The position numbers and the translations under genes are program-made. From contig CM041196.1 in the NCBI GenBank assembly GCA_023078555.1, positions 7,885,985-7,949,984 on the forward strand: a stretch of DNA of 64,000 nt. The letters run 5' to 3'. Position 1 is the first letter of the stretch. Each line of letters starts with the position of its first letter. This document shows positions 1 through 10,950 of this stretch, one piece after another. Source of the stretch: Ulva prolifera (taxonomy: Eukaryota > Chlorophyta > Ulvophyceae > Ulvales > Ulvaceae). Under the pieces are notes generated by a model. It ran no database searches, was not told the origin of the DNA, and was given only the letters and a program-made list of their open reading frames with translations.

Positions 1-2
1 CG

Positions 3-296
3 ATGAAGCAGCTGCCCCTCAACGAACAAGCACCTGTGACCAAGTTGTCTGGCAGGCTTCCTCCTTTACCAGTCAAAAGAAAGTCTGCCAGTGGATTGCA
101 TCAAGATATCAATGACAGGAAGCGAGCCTGTCCTAGTTCTCCTTGTGCTTCACCTGATGCGGACAGTCCGAAGCAGGCACATTATCGAACGCGTGCGTCC
201 AGCAAGGGCAGTCCTGATGAAACTGGCAACCCGGATTGGACATGTGATACAGGAGCACTAAGCTTGTTGGCAGATGCTGCGTTGATGGACTTGTGA
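3..296 (+). CDS. Possible 3' end of a gene running in from the left; unrecognised
   Basis: An open frame of 97 codons begins at an ATG at base 3 and ends with TGA at 294-296. I do not recognise the product. It is rich in Pro, Ser, Lys and Arg (for example LPPLPVKRKSASG) and looks disordered, ending in a short hydrophobic acidic tail, LLADAALMDL. Such composition is common in C-terminal tails of nuclear proteins, but that is only an impression. It may be the last exon of a gene that starts left of the window, in which case the ATG is internal. No other exon can be tied to it here. Confidence 0.35.
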   Translation: MKQLPLNEQAPVTKLSGRLPPLPVKRKSASGLHQDINDRKRACPSSPCASPDADSPKQAHYRTRASSKGSPDETGNPDWTCDTGALSLLADAALMDL

Positions 297-1640
297 TTGT
301 CTCTCCCTGAATGTCAAGGCATCGATGCTACGTCATTGGATTCCATGTGGTTGGCTGTCACATAGTGCATAGTGTGGTTCTTGCATACCAGTTGTGCAGT
401 CGTGTGTGCGCAGAGTGTGTAGAGATTGTGCGTGCAGTAGTCGCTGTGTGATTCAAGCATAGGGTGTGTTGTGGCTGAAACCTCGTTTATTAGTGTGCTG
501 TCCTGGACCGTATCTTGTGAAAGCGTCCCAAGAATGTACTGGTCCCAGTTTTCCATATCTGGCAATTCGTGCTCTGGTGTCGAGTGCATTTTTTGAAGCT
601 TCTCATCAAGTAGTTATGCACTGTATCATTGCTGATGTAGGAAGGTCGATGACGTGAAAATCCAGTGGGGCTGTGTGGTGTTGCGTGTATGATGACGGGT
701 GGTTCTTATTTGTGAAGCTTGGCTGGCACCAGTGAGGTATTGGCAAGGTTGGCTACATGTTTCAAATCTTGAAGTACATGTACCTTTCAAAACCCACGGA
801 TAGAAATATGTTGTGACACATTGACTGTGTAGGGCAAATTCATGAGTAGTGTCATTGTTTGTTGGTTGAGGCAACATGGCAGTCATGGTGGCTATCATGG
901 TGCATGGGCATGTAAATGCAGCAGCCACCCTGGACTTGGATGTTGTACGTTCTATCTGTGAAAGACAAACCGTAGCATGTCCCTTAGATGCACAGGCGCT
1001 CCCCAAGCGGATCTAATCATGCATGTACATAGGCATGCGCTGGAATGTACATGTCGTGCCAGTTGACTGCATACCATGTTGTGGGCATCCGATATGATTT
1101 GAGGCGGCGTTTACGTTCACAGGTGAAAGCGCAAGTCACATTTCATTAGGCATGCTCCACACCGCGACGCTGGTTGTATGTGACATCAAAAATTCCATCT
1201 CACTATGCCTGGATCGTTACACCTGAACTAGAAAATGTCACACTGGTTCGCTACCACCCCCTCCCCCCTAAAACTGGACACATTTATTCCAATACATTGA
1301 GATGCGGATTCAACAACATTGTACAATGACAAATGCTTAATCCATGGCAGAAATATGACATGCTTGTCTGTTGGCATGTAAAGACACACGTGGAAGCGTG
1401 GGCGACTATCCACCGCGTGGGCGACTGTCGCGGTGCATGTGCGACACGCATAGTATGTCTGAACAGGTTTCCACTGGTTTCATTGTAAGCAAAGGCAAAA
1501 GCACCGGAATGTATAACATCTGCAATGCAATTGAATCATGCCCTGTGGCTGTGTGAATGTCATAGAGCTGCGATTTACGGCGCCAGCACACAGGCTACCA
1601 CCACGGCCTGATTTTGTTGAGGCTGACGCCTGAAAACGGT
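297..1640. other. No supported gene
   Basis: I see no convincing exon on either strand. Open frames are short, low in complexity or start on non-ATG codons, and none carries a recognisable motif. The stretch is rich in TGCATG-type words, like the other intergenic DNA in this window. Confidence 0.5.
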
Positions 1641-1773
1641 GGTCATGGTCTGTAATCTATGCACATTAACATGCCATGGAATCAGAGCTGTCTGGCTCAA
1701 ATGCCACAGTGGTGTGCTCGGGTGTGCTGTGAGAATGCCGCAGATATGCCGAATCGTGTGCCAGCAGAGATAT

Positions 1774-2184
1774 GGACTACCTCCAAGCACTCACCGTGGA
1801 GCAGCTGAAGGTATTGGTCATGGTCCCTGGCATATGCAGATGAACTTTTGAGATCCAAAACATGGACACAAAACAGTTTCTTGGGAGGTACACAACTATG
1901 GGCTTACTCAATCTGAGGTGCATCACTTGCACCAATGCTTGCTGGTCAAGTTGAAGCTCAGCAGCTCCGGCTCTGCCTTGATTCAAGAGCGGCGCAACGA
2001 GATGCTCCTGCAAATCTGCGGCCGGTGTTCTTTTGCAATGTGTGTCAGCTGCTGTGGGCAAGTGCTCTTTGAAGAGTTCTGCCTCAAACAATTCAGGCAC
2101 GCCCATTCCAACGACTCAACGAAAGTTGTGCAGCAAATAGGTGCAGTCTGCAACCAGCAAAACGACTGCAACCGGCAACGATAG
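1774..2184 (+). other. Possible exon remnant with an IBR-like cysteine pattern
   Basis: A plus-strand frame open to the TAG at 2182-2184 encodes a cysteine cluster at about 2015-2075, reading ICGRCSFAMCVSCCG. The spacing C-x2-C-x4-C-x2-C with FA before the third Cys resembles the second half of the IBR (in-between-RING) domain of RBR ubiquitin ligases. A short upstream ATG frame at 1774 (MDYLQALTVEQLK) runs into a possible splice donor. No RING1 or RING2 was found nearby. It could be part of an RBR gene with exons I cannot see, a decayed copy, or chance. Confidence 0.2.
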
Positions 2185-2798
2185 GTCGCATACCGTTGCC
2201 TCGACAACAGTGGTGGTGGTTCCGGCACTACTGCGGATGACCATATGATACATTCCTAGGACACGCTACAATGGGCTTGCATCGCATGACCCACTTATGT
2301 GAACAGCGACATCTACGGGCTAAAGCATAGCTATCAAGAAGTCATACAGCAAAAGCTACTGCATTCTACCTGTCGAAAACTTGCATGTGTCCGGATATCG
2401 GAAGGTGCTACCAAACGTGCGCACAGGAAGGTCGAGCTCAGAACAGAGAGCACATGCTTCGCGCCATGTGGCAGAACATAAGGATTTACCATTGTGTACT
2501 GACGCGGGCAACACAATCAACACGACAGCGACTCTATGGAGCGACGGTCCTGACGCCTACGTGCACGGTGAATTGCACGGTTGCATCACTGCCGCTGCCA
2601 GCACCATATTAGTCATTTTCATTAAACATTATCGCAATGTGATGCGTTCCGGGCCTTCAGGAGGCAGCAGCGGTGTTTCTGGCTTTGGCCGGACATGACC
2701 CTCGCAAGCCACCCACGCAGCCTCTGGGCCGAGATGCATGCAGGGTGCTGCAGTTCTGGCTGGGCGCCCGGGAGACCCCCAAATCACGAGAAACCTGA

Positions 2799-3764
2799 CT
2801 ACCCGGGTACACGCCACATTTGACGACGACTCATCTGCTTAGGCCCCGAATCAGCCAGATGAACATGATCACCGGAGGTACGCATCACCTTATGGCCTCC
2901 ACAGCGGAGTCTTCTGAGCAGAGAAAGCTGAGTGAATGAAAAGAAATCGCTGACACGCCGCAGTGCGCGTTTGTGCCATTTGGCATTAAGTCGTAAGGGA
3001 GGCAAGGCCAGATAGCATATAGCAGTACATCCGGCAGCTGGCAGACGTTGCAGCTTCTTCAAGCAAACTTCTCAAGTCAGTTTGTTGTGAATGCATACAA
3101 GACATGTTCAGGTACGCATGGGTGCGGATGTAGCTTGGCCGCATGTATGCGCAGATGTTGACCGCCATCACCCGGTCGTGCCGGACCATCTCACCCTTGA
3201 CTTCGATGAGCCGGTCGACCAGTTCCCCGACAGATGCTGGTGTAGAAGTTTCTGACAGCTCTTTGACAGAGGCATGTTGCATTCAGTATTACCGCGGACA
3301 GTGACGCCAGGAGACCTGCCCTGAGCTGGTGGTTCTGTTGTGCTTATTCTGTGTGCTAGGTGAGTCTTTGAGTCGAAGTAGCATGTTTTTGATCGGAACG
3401 GTGTGCAGTTTGTATGTCCGCTATGCAATGGCCCCAGTTCATGCCATTTGTATCTGCAGTGACGTTCAAGAGGATAGTGTACGTCGGCACTCCATGACCA
3501 TGCACCATCACCACCTGGACCCACCAAATTCTTGATCAAAAATTTAGTAACAGGAAACACGTCAACATCATTCAGTGTGGCATGAAATGCTGCAGGGCGT
3601 AAATGCCGCCATGTGCTACACGAGATTCCTGGTTCATCACCACATACTGCAGCACCTCCTTTTGGGCACTGATGATGCATGTCGTGAAAATATATCACGA
3701 GTGAGATACATGTGCAGGATGAGCCCACGAACAAACACCAGAAAAAAATCCACTTGCAATGCAC
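2799..3764 (-). CDS. Exon-like pieces of an unrecognised minus-strand gene
   Basis: Two pieces look like internal exons. One, near 3580 down to 3529, sits between an acceptor ending CTGCAG and a donor GTGGGT and encodes a frame ending KFLIKNL. The second, near 3262-3193, encodes a helical acidic stretch (ETSTPASVGELVDRLIEVK) followed by GTGAGA. Both have the composition of real protein and good splice signals, but I could not join them with certain phase or find a start or stop. I do not recognise the family. The 2.8-3.1 kb part has only overlapping open frames in several phases. Confidence 0.25.
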
Positions 3765-4172
3765 CTAGCTCTTGCAGTTGAATAACTCTGTGAGCTATGA
3801 AAACGAAAAATCGCCGATAAGCTGCAGTCCCATGTGTCATCTCCAACACACTTCCAGGATTGTAAAAGGGACAGGCATCCTGACGATAATGTTTTGATAT
3901 GCCCCTGCAAGACAAACCTGAAAGAAACCCACCGGGCCATACCAACGGCTGGTTCTGCAGATACTCACGATGCGCCTGATGAAGTACACTTGTGCAAGCA
4001 TCAGACAATTCGATATAGTCACTTCAGAAGACAGAATCGCAACCACGACTGGACTTTGTTAAAAAAAAAAATATCATCGCAACTTGGAGGTTTTGAAGCA
4101 AGAACTTTCAGCACACCCTACTTGAGAGATCAGGTGCATCATGGCTGATACGATACCCATGTTGGAACATGT

Positions 4173-5761
4173 CTATGCCATGGCCAGCCGAATAGCCGCA
4201 AACCCAGCTCCAAGCAAGCCGACAACTGTGACAATAACCTGCAAACAAAACCCAAAGTGACTCGTCATGCACAGCAACTGCTTGTTAATTAAGATGTTGA
4301 GCCCATAGGAAAGGCAGCAGAGGCCGATGCAAATGTACTTCTGCAGACATCAGTGCAGATGAACAACGACATGCTCGCCACATGATTGGAAAAAATCGTG
4401 TATCATGTACAGTATGATGTGCTGGACGAATGCCACACCCACTTCAGTATGTCACTTTTGGATGACTCCATTTCAGTTCTGACAATATTCACCTGCAAAC
4501 ATAACCAGTTCATGCATCACCAACCGAACAAGCATGCTCACGTACATTAAGTTGTTGTGCATGCATCTCTGTGTCAATTCAAACGCCAAACACACTCGGA
4601 ATGAAAATGCAACAATTTGACATCGTGTGCAAATGCATGTCTTCGCATGCATCATCTGCAGGCAGTCACATCGATCATGCTGATCCCAGCAAATCAAAGT
4701 GTATGACACATACTTCTCGCTCTAACGACGTGCGCAAGGTTGTGAGTTTGTCTCGAAGAAGCTGCAAGTCGTCCCTAAGTCGGCCCCGTTCCAGGTTCAG
4801 GTCAAGCTTCTGATTTGCTGTAAGCTTGTCTACCTGAAGAAATGCACAAAATATCAAACTAACGCAACAGTAATAGCCGGCCGCCGCAAACATTAGACCA
4901 GGCATGACTTGAATGCATGTGTCAAGCAAGCGCACATCATGCTTAATGTCGGACTTGAAGGCAGCCAACTGACCACTCAGCCGTTCTGCCTCCTTGTTCA
5001 TGGCACCCGAATAAACTTCATGCGCAACCTGAAAAAGAACTCGGCGGTGTATCAATGTGCAAATCTCTACTCTGTGAACATTGCCTTCACTGCCAGTCAT
5101 AAACAGGATCGTGCAGAAGGAAGTGCCCAAGCGATTCTCTCTGCTATGAATATTGACACGCAGAGAGTGATACTGACGTGAAGCACCTGCATCTCCTGCT
5201 TGTGTTGTTGCTGCTTTGAGTCCAGTGTGACTATGACTCTCTGCATCTCTGATTTCGTTGTGAACAGGGACAGATTATGCGATGATTGAGATAGGATTAG
5301 CTGTGTAACATGGCGTGTGATTGCCTCAGCTTGTTCTCTGTCTAGACCACTGCTCTCAAAAGACTTCATCAGCGCAAGGGTGTCAACAAGCATTGTGTCC
5401 GCAAATTCCCCCAAGCGTTGATCATGCGGGTTCAAAGGCCTGTCAGTCTGTGCCTCGCTTTGGTTCCCGGCCTTGCCTGATGACTGTGCTGTGTTTGCAT
5501 AAAATCTGGCAGCAGGACATACTGCATCTTGCTGTGACGCCTGAAGCATGTGCCACACCCCATTGCAACTGCATAAGTACCGTTGATCAGGCGAATGTTC
5601 AGGTGGGGTAACAATCATGCATCCACGCCCCTGCCTTAAGACCAAGAAACTGACGTGACTTGGCTCGCTCCGAGAAGACATCGTGCGACAGTGTGTGGGA
5701 GACCAGAGCAGACACTCGTTTTGGTGATGAATTGAGAATGGAGAAGTCTCCAACAGGTCAT
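4173..5761 (-). CDS. DUF1640/CCDC90 coiled-coil protein (MCUR1-like), mitochondrial inner membrane
   Basis: Six exons close in phase: 5761-5660, 5540-5187, 5028-4936, 4833-4714, 4492-4439 and 4238-4173 (TAG), giving about 262 residues. The N terminus (MTCWRLLHSQFITKTSVC) is basic, hydroxylated and acid-free, as expected for a mitochondrial presequence. The family signature follows: DTLALMKSFESSGLDREQAEAI, then long charged coiled coil including LDLNLERGRLRDDL, then a single C-terminal membrane segment (VIVTVVGLLGAGFAAI) ending four residues later. This order of targeting signal, coiled coil and terminal anchor is that of DUF1640 proteins, which include yeast Fmp32 and animal MCUR1/CCDC90B. 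Those act at the inner membrane in calcium-uniporter or respiratory-chain assembly; the exact role here is inferred. The start is the first ATG before the presequence. Confidence 0.85.
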
Positions 5762-6840
5762 TGCCAACAACTCAGTGACCTGGAACGTACTTGAAGCCTG
5801 TATGCAGGCCTTCGACGTATGATCTGCACATCCCGCCTGCCAGCGCAACGCGCGTCATCTCCGACCGAGAATGCGAACGTGACCCGAAGTAACGTGTGAT
5901 CGCATTTGACAGCCGAAATGCCATGTGTCTGTGCGTTCGCGATCTGTGCCAACTTCAGCCCAGCTCCAGGCACGAACGGTCGAGCTCCGCTGGCAAAGTC
6001 ATGTCTGCGGCAGACAATGCAAAACGATTCTGATTCCACTTGAAACTCCAGGCATGGTGAGGCACGGATTGCGCCTTTTGGCGCGTAGATCAAACGCCAC
6101 CGTCGATCGTGTGGAGACGTTCGCCACGACCCAGCTGTCGCTGCATGACCGAATCGCAAATGCGCAGAACAATAAGGTTTGGCTCATCGTGTTGATGCAT
6201 CCAGCACCGGCATGACAACTTTGAAATTACATGCTGTCACACCCACCCTCCGCGACTGCCAGATAGAGAACATATCAGCATGCACTGCTACCAGCCCTGC
6301 TCCGCCTGCTGCTGACACGTCAGGAAATTGCCCCCTAGAATACACAAACAGTACTCATTGTATATTTTAACGCATTAAGAACGCGGGCATGTTCGAAGAC
6401 GAAGTCGCTCTGTGCGACATTCCACCATATGAACAACGTGCACAAGCATATGTTTATATCTTTTCCTTCTAAACTATGTTAGATTACCTTAACAAAAAGA
6501 AAAAACGAGGTGCCTTCCAAGCAGCACAAAGTTTCATCTCAACCCCATGATGCTATCTGTCACTCACCAGTGTACATTCCTCTCAGCGTCTGCACAATCC
6601 CTGCGACAACGTCCGGAATCAGCCTATGCTAAGAATGATCGAATTATGATCGAGCTGGAACAGCACAGGCAGATTCACTGCAAGTTCTATTGCACATGCA
6701 GTGAGGTGAGTGAGCAGGGTGGAGCACGCAGCCCAAAATGTGTCAAAAGGAGGGCTCATCCCCATCATATTGCACGCACGTACAGCTGTTGCAGTATTGT
6801 CGGAATTTTTAGGAAATGCATGTTTCGACACGAGTCACAC
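5762..6840. other. Upstream region of the DUF1640 gene; no supported gene
   Basis: This gap between the DUF1640 start and the last cyclin exon I can place has no frame with recognisable motifs. A minus-strand frame near 6720-6620 follows the cyclin exons and could hold one more cyclin exon, but I could not phase it. The part near 6420-6500 is A/T-rich. Confidence 0.4.
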
Positions 6841-8064
6841 CCTCGACATCATTGATCTCCAGACCCTGCTTCTCCCATACAAATTCGCCGCTGGTGTTCC
6901 GCAGAGACTCTTCTTGCCCCAGCAACCTGGCAGCCGTGATGATAACCGCGCAAGCTAGATCAGCACAATGAACGTGCAACACAACTGAAGACGTGAAGCT
7001 GCATGTACAATGAAGATTGTTTGAAGAATAACATGCACTGACGCAGGCAAATACAATACAAACCCCGAAGAATACAAGCGCCATACCAGGACCTGCCTGT
7101 TGAATTTATGCTTTGTGACAAAGATGTGCAGCTACCAGTGGCTGGCTTGATCACAGAGGCAGCTGTGAGATCCAGAGTGCAGATGATCACAAATACGGAG
7201 CATGGTCATCACATGTGAAATTCAGCTCATCCAGGGACATAGCCGTGTATTGGTCGTGCGCCAACAGCTGCCCTGATCCCAAGCACTCGAACATGGCAAG
7301 TCCTCACCTGTCGCTGGCAACATTCCACGCTGCCTGAGTAAGCTCATCAGAAGCAGATATCTGCTGGCATCTCTGAGACACGTCACCATGCAAAGGATAT
7401 TCAACAAATTGATAACCCAAATCCATTAGAATAGCCCGTTCCGCCGCCAGAACCCTCTCTTTCATGGGCCGCTCTTGGCGCTGCACGCGTCATCAATTCT
7501 GGGGCTACTATTACCGCTTGCAAGGTGTATAAGAGTGGACTGTGCTGCGCATACCGGAATGTTAATCTTGACCTGCGGGCGCCCATGGGCTGCAGACCTC
7601 TGGTGCTCATGAAATGCAACCCACTCTAAACTAGCCCGAACGACCACAGCCAAGTGACCCCTGTCGAAGTCAGCCATCAGAGGATCGTTTCCTTCGCTTT
7701 GCACCGCTGACCCTGACAACTCTGGGACCTTGCATGCTAAAAAAAGCGCGGCAACTGCTATTGCCTGCTGACACAGAGCTTGAGGAACAAATACTGTCAG
7801 ATGTACAAAGGGCAGGCTCAAGGAGTCATCGTATCCACACCAGGCAGTCATTGGCTTCTGGTTGACGCGTAGCAAAATATGTGTGGCAATACATCATGGC
7901 GTGACCAGCCACCCATGGAGGTCTGCATACCAGCAAGCAATGGTTGCTGATGAACATGGTTAAGTGCGCACACATGCCGGAGTCAGCTTCAGGAGATCAC
8001 ACATGGCTAGGTGCTCCGAGACTTCTCTGATCAAACAGCAGAATTCACGCTTCGTGGACGGCAG
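6841..8064 (-). CDS. Cyclin with two cyclin boxes (transcription-type, K/T/L-like); exon structure incomplete
   Basis: Minus-strand pieces line up with a cyclin fold. At 8064-7974 a helical segment includes REFCCLIREVSEHLAMCDLL. Near 7900-7815 is MMYCHTYF. At 7793-7621 is QQAIAVAALFLACKVPE, the classic cyclin-box helix. At 7480-7308 is ERVLAAERAILMDLGYQF followed by AAWNVASD. At 6954-6841 is LACAVIITAARLLGQ, the matching helix of the second box. The long A/L helix ending in ACKVPE and the LMDLGY helix are typical of transcription-type cyclins rather than mitotic ones. Several junctions (8.0/7.9 kb, 7.8 kb, 7.3/6.95 kb) did not close in phase, so exon ends are approximate and both termini are missing. 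A kinase partner is implied but not identifiable. Confidence 0.7.
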
Positions 8065-9017
8065 CTGCAATGGATCTGCGGGACGGGGCACCGTGACTCC
8101 ATTAATCCTCATCATTGGCGCAGTACTTCCAACCTCAGAAGAGCCGGGCATGGATTCACCTCCGAAATCAAAATGTCGAGTACGTGGATAGCATGAACTA
8201 AATGCGCAATTTCGGGTAAGGGAGCTACATGGTCAAGACAAGCGCATGCTAAGCGTCACACTCTCACAACTTGTCATGGCCCATCATTCATTTCATATTC
8301 TTGAATGGGGTTCAAGCAGCAGTAATTCCACTGCTCGTCTGCTCATCAAGAGCGATCCGATCGCACAGCGCTCTTGGGGTTTGTCGCAGTTCCTGATCTG
8401 ATGTGCGACCTTTGTGAAGCTTCGCTCGCAGCTTTCGAAAGCGTACTCAGCTGAGCTCAGCCCCCGATGTAATTTGCAGGGCCACACGCATGCATCAGCT
8501 GCGACGGCGGATCCCAAACGCAGGAAGTCTTATGTGTGCGGAATTTCTTGCAACTTTAGGATTACGACTTGCGGCAGCAGGTACATGACTGGTGAATGCT
8601 GTGGTTCTGAGCCAAGATCATCTTCAACTGCAGACTCCCAGATGAGCCGGCCTGTTTCGCCTGATACATTGCATTCTGGCTCACTCCTACCTTTGTGTAC
8701 AAGTCCCACGATTGCTTCCCGCACGGTGCACACAGGCCGTCGATCAATTTTTGTGCTCGGCGGTTTGGCTAGGGGTAATGAAGGACACTGCGAGACTGCA
8801 ATCACGAGAAATCACTGCAATGGCAGAACCATAGCACACTAAATCACGTAGTCACAAGATGTGCAGACATTTGTAATGACACGTATTATCCTCTGCCCTG
8901 TTGAATTGTCAATGGAGCCTATCAGAAGTGGTCCAAACTTGACCTAGAAAAAGCTGTTCTAACCAGGCCAGCAACATATTCCGCAGTCTCAGTCCAGATG
9001 TTTGCAAGCTGAGTGCG
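8065..9017. other. No supported gene; possible 5' part of the cyclin
   Basis: A minus-strand open frame at 8805-8530 and a plus-strand one at 8414-8842 overlap each other. Neither has a recognisable motif or good splice context. The missing N-terminal exon of the cyclin should lie here or just beyond, but I cannot point to it. Confidence 0.3.
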
Positions 9018-10278
9018 TCATTGTCCGCTTGAATGTAGCTGTGTTCGAAGTGCCTGAATCTTTGCATCTTTAAGCCGTACAAGCTGCTCTAGCTTGCGGG
9101 TCTTTGTTTCAAGAATCTGCGACAAGTCCCCGGCTTTGGCTGCAGCAGTGACTGGTGTGGCATTTTCTCTTGCACCAGTCAAGAGTAAGATTCTGCTCAC
9201 CTCGTTCATTTCGCGCAGTTCGTTTATGGTATTGATGTGATCATGACCTTGGTGCTTGTTGTGATCGCCTGGCTGAGCATCGCATCCACGCAATTCGCCT
9301 GCTGCAGGATGAGCCGATCGGGTCGACTTTCGCAAATGGGAAGGGAGGTTCTGCGTGTACGACTCGAGATGCGAGCCCTGCAAATAATTGCATCAATGAA
9401 GCGCAGGGCTACCATGACAACACACCATTCTGAGCTTAAAAAATTCATGACATTGCTTCGAAGATGGTGGAAGCAGTGCCGTGCTGGTATTTGTTCACAA
9501 TTTGTGAGCCCATACCAGGACAGACATGCACAGATGACCCCACCCTGACCGTCGTCCAACACGATTTACTGAGCCCAGAGGCAACAGTAAAATAGTTGTG
9601 CATGTCAAGTCAAGTAAATCATGTGCATTCAAAGAACACACATTGATCAATTTATTCTGTGCAGATCGACAACAATGGATACAGGTCGCACCTCGTCCGC
9701 CGTATGTGCATGTTGCATGAGCTCTGCAAAACGGAAGCGGAGTAGCTTCAAAACTTTCTCGATGGCCATCGGCTGTGCGCGAGCTGCTGCTTCGCACAGA
9801 CTCTTTGGCACAGCAAATCCGAGCTTGTGAAACACTTTTGCGTTCATTGTGTTCCAGTTGTACATCTTCTGGGTAAAGCTGTTTGCTGCGCTGCATGCAC
9901 GGTGTCTAGTGGCAGACACAGCAACGAAACACGCTGTCCAGCAGGCAGGCTTGCAAAGTCTCATGAAGCCTCACCTGTAGTTGTGCAGCTGGACATCCCG
10001 GGGGAAGAAATGGTGAACCACCTCGGCTACGAGAACTGCAAACCAGCTTCATTTGCTACAAAGTTGCGGTTAAGGACCTTCGAAGTGTTCACACAGTGCG
10101 CCAAGCATACCCCCATCACTGAAGTCCCTGGCAATGTTCCGCTTCGGCCTCGACAGGGGGATGTCATCGACCTGCAACTACTGTGCACTCAAACATCAGA
10201 ATCGCTGCTGTTGGTCGAGACGAGTCATTGGCTCACCCATGCGTACAGATCCTGCAATTCCGCTTCATCAACATCCAT
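9018..10278 (-). CDS. SPEF1: Sperm flagellar protein 1 / CLAMP homologue (CH-domain, axonemal microtubules)
   Basis: Five exons close exactly: 10278-10237, 10171-10111, 10035-9975, 9890-9692 and 9377-9018 (TGA). The product is 240 residues, close to the usual length of about 236. The N-terminal calponin-homology domain is plain: LYAWVDDIPLSRPKRNIARD, then VLVAEVVHHFFP, then NWNTMNAKVFHKLGF and a helix with EKVLKLLRFRFAELM. The C terminus is a charged coiled coil (LETKTRKLEQLVRLKDAKIQ). SPEF1 proteins bind and bundle microtubules, in the central apparatus of motile cilia and in planar-polarity arrays. Its presence implies a flagellate stage. The start is the first ATG, two residues from the conserved acidic N terminus. 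It lies divergently 672 bp from CGL160. Confidence 0.93.
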
Positions 10279-10950
10279 TCTTGCAGTCTGTCGGTAATAG
10301 CTAGATCCTACACTATCGACTGATGCTTCAATGCCCACTTGCACATATGAATGAACAGCTTTCTGGGCAGGGGCGGCTGTGCTGCGCTGTTACACAGGTC
10401 GTTGTTGACGGGGGATTGGCGGGCTGCGCGATAGCGCACATTGACAGAAGGCTCTTGTAACGGCTGATCAATGGTCGGGGCAACTGGCGAGTGAAACCTT
10501 CCACTTATACCTTGCAAAGCATTATCTGATTGTCGCATGCGAACGAGAACAGACCTTGTGGTCCCGCTGTGTCGCGAGTGCGTCGCGCAAGCATGGCCGT
10601 GGTCCGCGGTGATGCAACGAAAAGCGGCAGCGAGAAGCAGCAGCGAGAAGCAGCAGCAGCATCCCTGTTGAAAACGGACACTTTGTGCACCAAAACGAAC
10701 ACTTTGTGCACCCAAAACCGATGCTGGTCTGTATTGCTGAAGCTCGTGGATTATACGTTCAGCTTTTGGTCGAACGAACGGGTCTTCAGCCAGGCCGTGC
10801 GCCAGAACAGTTGAATCACACCGCGTACCATTCTTCGTCGGTGGCGTTCGCTCGCAAAGCCCACTCAGATTGTGAATTTTTTTCACTGGGATCTACATAT
10901 CGACTGTGTCGCGTTCTAGCGCAGATTGTGATCTGGTTTGTGGTGCTGTC
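10279..10950. promoter_or_regulatory. Divergent intergenic region between SPEF1 and CGL160
   Basis: The two genes are transcribed away from each other across 672 bp, so both promoters probably lie here. I see no clear TATA box. A GCAGC-rich simple stretch runs at about 10625-10662, and a nearby direct repeat around ACTTTGTGCACC is present twice (about 10679-10712). A 192-codon minus frame across 10308-10886 has no recognisable motif and includes the simple repeat, so I do not call it a gene. Confidence 0.4.

Noticed and set aside
9121..9200. Intron inside the last SPEF1 exon (GTGAGC ... CTGCAG)
   Set aside because: Good-looking splice sites, but removing the 61 bases breaks the frame, whereas reading through gives the expected protein length.
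10308..10886. 192-codon minus-strand open frame
   Set aside because: It covers the promoter region between two divergent genes, includes a GCAGC simple repeat and has no domain.
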